DNA of 8,385 nt from Candidatus Collierbacteria bacterium (lineage in GTDB: Bacteria > Patescibacteriota > Microgenomatia > UBA1400 > MFAQ01). The number at the start of each line of letters is the position of its first letter. Position 1 is the first letter of the stretch. The stretch spans positions 1 to 8,385 of the forward strand of contig DQFC01000005.1 in the NCBI GenBank assembly GCA_003531665.1, written 5' to 3'. This document shows positions 1-5,387 of the stretch, in pieces. A program made the translations under genes and the position numbers. The notes beneath the pieces were generated by a model. That model was not told the DNA's origin and did no database searches. It was given only the letters and a program-made list of their open reading frames with translations.

Positions 1-113
1 GTGAGATTGGTAAAGCGGGTACGGGGAGGCAGGAGAAACATGGCCGGAAGAGCAATGAGAACAAGCAAAACACGCCAACCTAAAACGAGTTTGAAGAGCT
101 CTTTGATGGACAT
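1..113 (-). CDS. N-terminal fragment of a membrane protein, possibly a GT-C glycosyltransferase
   Basis: Reading the minus strand from the ATG at 113-111 gives 37 full codons before the window edge, with no stop. The peptide opens MSIKELFKLVLGWRVLLVL, then has a hydrophobic stretch through about residue 30 (ALPAMFLLPP) followed by RTRFTNL. This is one membrane helix with a positively charged start, so the N-terminus is probably cytoplasmic. A Trp-Arg pair followed by a hydrophobic run and prolines is reminiscent of the first helix of CPR membrane mannosyltransferase-type proteins, but that is a memory-based resemblance over a short stretch. The gene diverges from the MFS gene, with only 38 bp between the two ATGs preferred here. 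A TATAAT hexamer (125-130, minus) lies 11 nt upstream of the ATG. No Shine-Dalgarno is visible. Function is unproven; any helical membrane protein would fit. Confidence 0.6.
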   Translation of the reverse strand, partial: MSIKELFKLVLGWRVLLVLIALPAMFLLPPRTRFTNL

Positions 114-124
114 GGGTAAGGATG

Positions 125-130
125 ATTATA
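125..130 (-). promoter_or_regulatory. Putative -10 box for the leftward membrane-protein gene
   Basis: The minus strand reads TATAAT here, an exact sigma-70-type -10 consensus, followed by 11 nt and then the ATG at 113-111. Transcription starting about 7 nt after the hexamer would give a leader of only about 4-5 nt. No convincing -35 box sits 17 nt upstream (the hexamer there reads ATATGC). Confidence 0.45.
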
Positions 131-139
131 CTAGGTGCG

Positions 140-145
140 TATAAT
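140..145 (+). promoter_or_regulatory. Putative -10 box for the MFS gene
   Basis: The plus strand reads TATAAT at 140-145, with 6 nt between it and the ATG at 152-154. A start site about 7 nt past the hexamer falls on the A of that ATG, implying a leaderless mRNA. No good -35 hexamer is visible 16-18 nt upstream. A second, weaker hexamer (TATACT, 127-132) is on the same strand. The box lies downstream of the alternative ATG at 122, which argues against that longer start. Confidence 0.45.
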
Positions 146-151
146 CAGCAT

Positions 152-1318
152 ATGTATCGGAAGAATATAAAATTGATTTCCATTTTCAATTTTTTGATCG
201 GGTTTAATTTGTTTTGGCCGATTGCTATTATTTATTTCTCAAAGGTGTCAGGATCATTCTTACTTGGAGGCAGTATTTTGGGAATTGTCATGTTGGCATC
301 AACAATATTTGAATTGCCGACCGGTGTGCTGTCTGACTTTGTCGGTCGAAAGTACACCATAGTGTTTGGAACGTGGGCAAGAGTACTTGCTTTTCTCTTT
401 TATGCCGTTGGGATGTCGTATTGGTTCCTAGTTGTTGGCGCGGTCTTTGAGGGTTTGTCTAGGGCGTTTTATAGTGGAAACAATGATGCGCTTTTATACG
501 ATTCGCTAGCCGAATCAAACATGGAGGACAATTTTGCTGAGTATCAAGGAAAGGTAAGTTCGACCGAACAGTTGGCCATGTCCATATCAGCCATTCTTGG
601 GGGGCTAATGGCTAGCTTCTCAATTACCTTCCTAGTCTGGTCCTCTGTGGTTCCTCAAGTCTTAATGCTCTTTATCTGTTACAAACTTATCGATCCGAAA
701 CGCCATAAAAAGGTGGATTCAAACATTTTTAGACATGTCAAAGAGGCCTCAATACTGTTTGTGTCAAATAAAAAATTGCGTTTATTGAGTGCGGCATCGA
801 TCCTAAACTTTTCTTTAGGAGAATTAAAATGGGGTTTTACCTCTGCTTTTAATGCTACGGTATGGCCGATTTGGGCAATTGGGATTCCGGCCGCCTTGTC
901 CAGCTTGGGAGCGTCATTAAGCTTTTTTTATAGCGGTAAACTAATAAAAAGATTCAAGGAAATAAATATTCTGCTGTTTGATAACATCTACGGTAAGGCG
1001 ATCAGCTTGATCTCGCTTGGTATCCCCACAGCACTCTCTCCGGTTCTGATGACGACCCCTTCAGTCTTGTACGGAGTGGAATCGATAGCAGAAAGAAATC
1101 TAATGCAACGTGAGTTTACTAGCCATCAGCGAGCAACAATGTCTTCTTTGAATTCATTGGGAGGTAGTTTGGGCTACGCTGTCATGAGTCTGTTACTGGG
1201 TGGTATGGCCGATGCGATGGGACCCGCCAAAGCCATGTTCATTTTTACGGCGCTTAGTCTACCGGCAATTTACCTTTACTGGCTGATCTTTAAAGGAGAT
1301 CGGTTACAGACAAATTAG
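152..1318 (+). CDS. Major facilitator superfamily (MFS) transporter
   Basis: A 388-aa multi-pass inner-membrane protein of normal MFS length, with about 12 hydrophobic segments. Seen in the sequence: the MFS motif A signature GVLSDFVGRK at residues 58-67, in the loop after the second helix; a conserved-looking EGLSRAFYSGNNDALLYDS segment at 100-118; and QRATMSSLNSLGGSL at 326-340 in the C-terminal half. An in-frame ATG at 122 would add ten residues (MIILGAYNQH). I prefer the ATG at 152 because the protein then starts MYRKNIKLISIFNF, like CPR homologues I remember, and because the TATAAT at 140-145 lies inside the longer version. No Shine-Dalgarno precedes either start. The gene stands alone on the plus strand between leftward genes, and its TAG overlaps the neighbouring gene's stop by 4 bp. 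Substrate is unknown. The acidic and basic motif A residues fit a proton-coupled facilitator, but drug efflux or sugar export cannot be told apart. Confidence 0.9.
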   Translation: MYRKNIKLISIFNFLIGFNLFWPIAIIYFSKVSGSFLLGGSILGIVMLASTIFELPTGVLSDFVGRKYTIVFGTWARVLAFLFYAVGMSYWFLVVGAVFEGLSRAFYSGNNDALLYDSLAESNMEDNFAEYQGKVSSTEQLAMSISAILGGLMASFSITFLVWSSVVPQVLMLFICYKLIDPKRHKKVDSNIFRHVKEASILFVSNKKLRLLSAASILNFSLGELKWGFTSAFNATVWPIWAIGIPAALSSLGASLSFFYSGKLIKRFKEINILLFDNIYGKAISLISLGIPTALSPVLMTTPSVLYGVESIAERNLMQREFTSHQRATMSSLNSLGGSLGYAVMSLLLGGMADAMGPAKAMFIFTALSLPAIYLYWLIFKGDRLQTN

Positions 1319-1779
1319 ACACCGATTCCCAGCTCAACACCTAGAGGTTTGTTGGGGAAATATACTAAAACGTCGTACTTGGGATGGCTAAGTTCAAGCA
1401 TCTCATAGTCATCCCTTTCAATTAGTGTTATACCTGGGGTTTTCGAATATCTACTTTTAAAATGGAAATAATCGGAAACTCTAAAATCCGGTTCACCCCT
1501 CTGTGGTCTCGTGTGGTCTGGGTGACGTAACTTAATGAGATAAAGATTTCCAACAGCCGTATTCAATGGATTTCTTAGTTTGTAAGTCTTTCCGGTGGAA
1601 GTTTCTTCGACTTCGTCACCGAGTTGTTCTATTTCTTGAGTGAGAGAGCTAATCTCTTCTCCATCTCGGCAAAATATCGCCACGTAATCCAAAACAAATT
1701 CTTCGTTGGGGAAGGTGAGACTCGCCAGCTCTTTCCCCTTATTGATTATGTAATTTGTGATTTCAAATAGTTTTCCCAT
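1315..1779 (-). CDS. Conserved-looking protein of unknown function, 154 aa
   Basis: I do not recognise a named family. The protein is soluble and mixed in charge, with no signal peptide or membrane helix. It looks like an alternating alpha/beta domain: a helical start (residues 3-20), a strand-like LDYVAIFC (30-37), an acidic helix with EEISSLTQEIEQLGDEVEE (41-59), a strand GNLYLIKLRHPD (77-88), a basic/proline patch HTRPQRGEPDFRV (89-101), then YEMLEL (125-130) and YDVLVYFPNKPL (135-146). The patterned Asp/Arg/Tyr residues in the second half suggest a conserved family, and I have a vague memory of similar CPR hypothetical proteins. It is the last gene of the glycosyltransferase block: its ATG lies inside the GT4 gene (17-nt overlap), implying translational coupling, and its stop overlaps the MFS stop. 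No Shine-Dalgarno is evident. Involvement in glycan assembly is only guilt by association. Confidence 0.75.
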   Translation of the reverse strand: MGKLFEITNYIINKGKELASLTFPNEEFVLDYVAIFCRDGEEISSLTQEIEQLGDEVEETSTGKTYKLRNPLNTAVGNLYLIKLRHPDHTRPQRGEPDFRVSDYFHFKSRYSKTPGITLIERDDYEMLELSHPKYDVLVYFPNKPLGVELGIGV

Positions 1780-2797
1780 TCTTAACAGCTTGGTAAATTT
1801 CTGAAGTGAGTTGGGCGGTTTTGGACCAAGAAAATGTCTTGGCTTTATCTTTGGCCAGAGAAATTTGTTTGGCTTTGGCTGAGGGGGAAAGACTCAAGGC
1901 TTTTTTAATCGCTTTCTCCATAGATTTTAGTTTCCGTGGATCAAAAGTAATGGCCTCATCGTGATAGATCTCGGGCAAGCTGGAAGTTTTGGAGCTGGCA
2001 ATGAGACAACCGGAGGTCATGGCCTCGAGAAGAGGCAGACCAAAACCTTCGTAATATGAAGGCTGGACATAGAGGGAGGCCAGATGAAACATAGTATTGA
2101 AATCTTCATTGGAAACGAAGCCTGGATAAATTACATGGTTGTAGACCTGTAAGCGGACCAAATCGATGAGCTCGGGATGAACGGGCTTGACTACTTCTTT
2201 GAGCATTCCTTTGCCAACAATCACCAGCGGGATTCCCAGCCGGTCGGTGACTTCGGCTAGTGACGGTAAGTTTTTGTTTGGATTTGGCCCTGCCGCCAGT
2301 GTCAAAATGAAACGATCCGGTAAATGAAATTTTTTCTTGACTTCGGCAAGCTGGGCGGCCGATGGCTGCTTCTTGTAATCATCGTCGACGGCAAGCGGGG
2401 TAACAAATATTTTTTCAGGGGAAATCCGAAAGTATTTCTCGATATCTCTTTTGGAACTTTCGGAGTCGGTAATAATGGCTGACACTGAGCGGAGAGAATA
2501 CCACTGACGCAGTAGATTGATAGTACCCCTGATCCCTTTGGGATAGCGGTCGGCCATCACCAGAGGGGTAAGATCGTGGATGGTGACAATGGTTGGTTTT
2601 TCTTTCTTTAATGGAAGAGTTGGGTAGAAAAGATCAAAGAAGGGGTAATGGATAATATCGGGATCTTTGTCTGTCAATTTGATGTCCGGGAGTTTGCCCA
2701 AAGACTTTATTAGGTGATCAGCGTAGATACCCACTCCCCTACCGGAAGAATGATCACTACCGGCGATATAGACTTTAACGGGGGGCATATTCTTCAT
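1763..2797 (-). CDS. GT4-family glycosyltransferase (GT-B fold)
   Basis: A 344-aa cytosolic or membrane-associated retaining glycosyltransferase that would move a sugar from a nucleotide-sugar donor to a growing glycan, often a lipid-linked one. Seen: a glycine-rich N-terminal loop GRGVGIYADHL (19-29); TIHDLTPL (72-79) in the acceptor-side Rossmann domain; DSESSKRDI (111-119); the linker and donor-side start TLAAGPNPNKN (166-176); and the GT4 signature E-x7-E at E250 and E258 within YEGFGLPLLEA. Length is typical for GT4. The start at 2797 overlaps GT2 by 23 nt. An ATG three codons in (2786-2788) is an alternative, and neither has a clear Shine-Dalgarno. The 3' end overlaps the 154-aa gene by 17 nt. 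The overall pattern is like mannosyl- or rhamnosyltransferases of O-antigen-type pathways, but sugar and linkage cannot be read from sequence. Confidence 0.93.
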   Translation of the reverse strand: MKNMPPVKVYIAGSDHSSGRGVGIYADHLIKSLGKLPDIKLTDKDPDIIHYPFFDLFYPTLPLKKEKPTIVTIHDLTPLVMADRYPKGIRGTINLLRQWYSLRSVSAIITDSESSKRDIEKYFRISPEKIFVTPLAVDDDYKKQPSAAQLAEVKKKFHLPDRFILTLAAGPNPNKNLPSLAEVTDRLGIPLVIVGKGMLKEVVKPVHPELIDLVRLQVYNHVIYPGFVSNEDFNTMFHLASLYVQPSYYEGFGLPLLEAMTSGCLIASSKTSSLPEIYHDEAITFDPRKLKSMEKAIKKALSLSPSAKAKQISLAKDKAKTFSWSKTAQLTSEIYQAVKNGKTI

Positions 2798-3656
2798 CTT
2801 TATATAATTCCCAAAGCTTCATATAGGAAAAGGCGTGATGTAAACCTGAGTAAAGTGAAAAGACAAAACCGGGAAAACCGTCGAGAAACCCACGATAACG
2901 GAAGTAGAGACTAAAGTAAGTACCGAAGGGCTTAAAGAATAAATAATTTAAAGTATTAAAGAAGTTTATTTTGACTCCGGCGGCTTTCATCTGGGTAGCT
3001 TTCAAGCTTGAATAACGATTTTCCCGGAGTAAGTATCGCGAGAAGGTCGGGGTGGCGTAATGATCCAGATCGGAAACCAACCAGCCTGTGGTTCCATGAA
3101 CAACCATTTGCTCGTGGACGTCTTTGGCAGGTAGCTCTGCCTTACCTCTTTGGAAAAGCCGAATGACGGGATCGGGATACTGACCGGCATGTTTCTGGTA
3201 GCGTGTTAAGAAAAAGTTTTTTCTGGGCAACCAATAGGCAACGGCGGGTTGTGATAGTTTGATCGGTTCAGGGAATAGTCTAACAATTTTATTGATTGAT
3301 GATTTGAGTGGCGAAAGCCAACTATCATAGCCAAAATATTTTCCTTCGAGAAGGCCAACTATTTCTTTACGCATGGCTGGAGTGACGCGTTCGTCTGTAT
3401 CCAGCTGCAGAATCCAATTGGACTTGGCCTCTTTGTTGGCAATGTTCTTCTGAATATGAAAGACGGGATTGTTTTCTCTTATCAGCACTTTGGCTCCCAT
3501 CTTTTTGGCGATCTCGGCAGTTTTGTCCGAAGAGGTGCCATCGACCACGATGATCTCATCAACCCACTCCTTCACCGAGTTAAGACAATCGGCAATACAG
3601 TCCTCGTTATTAAACGAAGCCATGGTGACGGAGATGGTTTGACGTTTGGATTTCAT
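2775..3656 (-). CDS. GT2-family glycosyltransferase, WaaE/KdtX-like
   Basis: A 293-aa inverting GT-A-fold enzyme. Seen: the first strand ISVTMASFNNED (8-19); VVDGTSSDKT (37-46) with the donor-binding Asp39; and the metal-binding D-x-D in LQLDTDER (83-90; D86, D88). The second half has the features I associate with WaaE-like enzymes: YPDPVIRLFQRG (160-171), KDVHEQM (178-184) and SDLDHYATPTFSRYLLRE (195-212). Residues about 232-272 are aromatic and hydrophobic, probably a membrane-contacting tail. About 30 residues between 107 and 138 (including RLFPEPIKL) look inserted relative to the enterobacterial WaaE layout I remember. Family members add glucose or a similar sugar to lipid or glycan acceptors; the substrate here is unknown. 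It starts 27 bp after PMT-A, behind a TATAAT (3668-3673) and a palindromic repeat, so it may have its own promoter. Its last 23 nt overlap the GT4 start. Confidence 0.92.
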   Translation of the reverse strand: MKSKRQTISVTMASFNNEDCIADCLNSVKEWVDEIIVVDGTSSDKTAEIAKKMGAKVLIRENNPVFHIQKNIANKEAKSNWILQLDTDERVTPAMRKEIVGLLEGKYFGYDSWLSPLKSSINKIVRLFPEPIKLSQPAVAYWLPRKNFFLTRYQKHAGQYPDPVIRLFQRGKAELPAKDVHEQMVVHGTTGWLVSDLDHYATPTFSRYLLRENRYSSLKATQMKAAGVKINFFNTLNYLFFKPFGTYFSLYFRYRGFLDGFPGFVFSLYSGLHHAFSYMKLWELYKDEEYAPR

Positions 3657-3667
3657 TGAGTGTCTCT

Positions 3668-3673
3668 ATTATA
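3668..3673 (-). promoter_or_regulatory. Putative -10 box before the GT2 gene
   Basis: The minus strand reads TATAAT, then 11 nt, then the GT2 ATG (3656-3654). The spacing is the same as for the gene at 1-113. The predicted leader is about 4-5 nt and no Shine-Dalgarno is present. No good -35 box is seen 17 nt upstream, where the sequence belongs to the palindromic repeat. If active, it would separately drive GT2, GT4 and the 154-aa gene. Confidence 0.45.
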
Positions 3674-3707
3674 GATTGCCACGTCACTCCGTTCCTCGCA
3701 ATGACGG
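3674..3707. repeat. Palindromic dispersed repeat (GTCATTGCGAGG...GGCAATC type)
   Basis: On the minus strand this segment begins CCGTCATTGCGAGG and ends GTGGCAATCT. The outer arms ATTGC (3702-3698) and GCAAT (3679-3675) are exact inverted repeats, and the interior is an imperfect palindrome. I recognise it from memory as the widespread unnamed repeat whose translations read CEERSD or SLRSSQ in many bacterial genomes. It overlaps the 3' end of PMT-A, encoding its last residues SLRGTE and its TGA stop (3686-3684). Its left end abuts the TATAAT before GT2. Only one copy is present in the window. Confidence 0.7.
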
Positions 3708-5387
3708 AATAGTCGATATAAATTTGTACATGCGGTGGCTGGCTGGGTCGTTTATCGTGAAAATAACAGCCTTGTCATCCACCGGCTCATCAGCTGAGAT
3801 TATAAGGGTATTGGGCAGTTTTTTGTCTTCGCCATAATTAATTTGACGGAATTCGAGCTTACCGAAGCTCCGGACGGTCGAAAAACCAAATTTGTCTCGG
3901 GGAGTCATGACCAGCTCCTGCTGGAGTACTTTTGGATCATACTTAAGGAAAAAGGCCATCAAGATATATGGCTGGTCGTAGCGGTCGGAGATGATGATGC
4001 GGTCGTAGTTGTAATACTGCTGGCCTACATAATCGGCAATTTGATCAAAACCGTACAGCCAAGCGTACGGTAATTCTTTCGGATAGTGAACGTAGTAGAG
4101 ATGTAGATATCTGGCGACTGAGTAGCCACCGAAAAACAACAAGATAAATATGGCGATGGTGATAAGCCACTTTTTACCGGACCTGAACAAGAGATTGAGA
4201 ACCACCGAAAAACCCAAGCCCGAAATAATACTAAGAGGAATTACCATGTTCTGTGATCTGAGTGCGTGAGGAGACTGAAAAGTCAGCGAGGCTGCCATTG
4301 GAGCGATCAAAAACCAAACTAGAGTAAATATTTTTCCCTTGGAGTCTAGCTTTAATAGAGAAAATAGGCCGAGGAAATAAAAAGGAACCAGAAATAGGTA
4401 AGACTGTCCCGTTTCGGGAACTTTACTCCGAGCAATCTCGTCTCCGGTGACAAATAGAAATCTGGGTGAAAAGTGGGACAGGTAGTTTTTTATGAATCTG
4501 AGACCATAAGAAAGATATTGATTGTGCAGTGCTTTGACGGCGATGGTATCGCTTGGATGTGCCCGGCGCATCTCCAATGCTTGCCAGAGAGGACCGGTAT
4601 CGGAAAAGACCGAAACACCGGTAAAGCGGGACTGTCCTTCTTTGGATAATAATTGGGAAGCCAGGGGTAGTGAAAGGAGAAGACCGAGAATGACAGAGGT
4701 TATTAGTGCACGGTTATTGGTTATTAGTTGGGAAAGGTTGGGTGCCGTATGAACAAGTTGGCGCCAGAAGAGGATGACGAGAGTGAGTGCGATAAGTGGA
4801 GAAATAATCCTGGCCGAGTGATAAGTGTAAAGACTGATGGCCATTGAAGTTACGAATAAGAAGAAATATTTGGGCCGTGCCAAACCCTTGAGGAAACCCC
4901 ATACCCCGAGAAGGATAAAAAATAAAGCGGCATTGACTTCCCATCCTCCGCGAGAAAACTGAAGATGCCACGGGGAAACTGCCAAAATAAGGGCGGTTAT
5001 TAATGCAAAATTATTTGTTTTGACATGACAAGACTCGTCGGTAGTTTTTTTCTTGAATAAAAGATAGACCACTAAATACAGTAAATAAACTGAGGCTATG
5101 CCGAGCAGAGCGGAGGGGAGACGAACCGCCCAAATATTGAGTCCAAGAATTTTGACAAAGGGAACAACTAGGTAAAAATAAACCGGTGGTTTGAAATCAT
5201 CAAAAGACCGAAACACCAATGGCCAAGACATAGAATGCTCATCTTTTCCTGTCTGGATCAGAGACCAGGCGTTGTAACCAATGGCGGCCTCGTCGGCATT
5301 GAGACCGGCGGGGAACTTGTCTAAGGCAAATAGTCTGAGGATGGCGGCCAGAATGAGAATGAGAATAATGGGAAGATATTTTTTCAT
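3684..5387 (-). CDS. PMT-A: GT-C membrane glycosyltransferase (PMT_2/ArnT-like)
   Basis: A 567-aa multi-pass enzyme of the dolichyl-phosphate-mannose mannosyltransferase / ArnT superfamily. These use polyprenyl-phosphate sugars to glycosylate proteins or lipids outside the membrane. Seen: helix 1 at residues 4-22 after a positive MKK; an external loop with the acidic pair D32-E33 in NADEAAIGYNA, the expected catalytic/metal site; DFKPPVYFYL (64-73); WAVRLPSALLG (86-96); SPWHLQFSRGGWEVN (138-152); LSHFSPRFLF (303-312); AASLTFQSPHALR (365-377); about 10-12 helices in all; and a soluble C-terminal domain from about 430 with YDRIIISDRYDQPYI (461-475). Two heptad-repeat tracts lie in cytoplasmic loops (residues 123-131 and 219-230). 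The last residues come from a palindromic repeat, so the natural C-terminus may be altered. The ATG shares its A with the PMT-B stop (TAATG), which suggests coupled translation; no Shine-Dalgarno is seen. Sugar and acceptor are unknown. Confidence 0.92.
   Translation of the reverse strand: MKKYLPIILILILAAILRLFALDKFPAGLNADEAAIGYNAWSLIQTGKDEHSMSWPLVFRSFDDFKPPVYFYLVVPFVKILGLNIWAVRLPSALLGIASVYLLYLVVYLLFKKKTTDESCHVKTNNFALITALILAVSPWHLQFSRGGWEVNAALFFILLGVWGFLKGLARPKYFFLFVTSMAISLYTYHSARIISPLIALTLVILFWRQLVHTAPNLSQLITNNRALITSVILGLLLSLPLASQLLSKEGQSRFTGVSVFSDTGPLWQALEMRRAHPSDTIAVKALHNQYLSYGLRFIKNYLSHFSPRFLFVTGDEIARSKVPETGQSYLFLVPFYFLGLFSLLKLDSKGKIFTLVWFLIAPMAASLTFQSPHALRSQNMVIPLSIISGLGFSVVLNLLFRSGKKWLITIAIFILLFFGGYSVARYLHLYYVHYPKELPYAWLYGFDQIADYVGQQYYNYDRIIISDRYDQPYILMAFFLKYDPKVLQQELVMTPRDKFGFSTVRSFGKLEFRQINYGEDKKLPNTLIISADEPVDDKAVIFTINDPASHRMYKFISTIPSLRGTE
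4700..4734. repeat. Heptad tract R1 in PMT-A
   Basis: Five consecutive 7-nt units on the plus strand: TTATTAG (4700), TGCACGG (4707), TTATTGG (4714), TTATTAG (4721) and TTGGGAA (4728). The coding strand reads SQLITNNRALIT (residues 219-230), in the predicted cytoplasmic loop just before a membrane helix. Confidence 0.7.
4997..5031. repeat. Heptad tract R2 in PMT-A
   Basis: Units on the plus strand: TTATTAA (4997), TGCAAAA (5004), TTATTTG (5011), TTTTGAC (5018). It encodes KTNNFALIT (residues 123-131), in the cytoplasmic loop between helices 2 and 3. It is more degenerate than R1 but keeps the same phase and the same TNN-x-A-L-I-T peptide. PMT-B carries tract R3 in the equivalent loop. Confidence 0.6.

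Noticed and set aside
122..151. Start of the MFS gene at the ATG at 122
   Set aside because: It adds ten residues not expected from the family, and the exact TATAAT at 140-145 would lie inside the coding sequence. Kept as an alternative, not preferred.
1298..1327. Hairpin GATCGGT ... ACCGATT across the MFS/154-aa gene stops as a bidirectional terminator
   Set aside because: The stem is only 6-7 bp with a 16-nt loop and no T-run on either strand, which is too weak to call.
2803..2808. TATAAT on the plus strand inside the GT2 gene
   Set aside because: It lies antisense within a coding region with no plausible plus-strand gene after it; expected by chance.
3799..3804. TATAAT on the minus strand within PMT-A
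   Set aside because: There is no start codon at a suitable distance and it lies mid-gene; treated as chance.
3646..3837. Small plus-strand reading frame with a peptide containing RLPRHSVPRNDG
   Set aside because: This is the translation of the palindromic repeat plus antisense PMT-A. Peptides of this kind are a known annotation artefact of that repeat.
4522..4971. Overlapping short frames on both strands within PMT-A as separate genes
   Set aside because: They are shadows of the PMT-A frame; their peptides have no domain-like pattern and no promoter or start signal.
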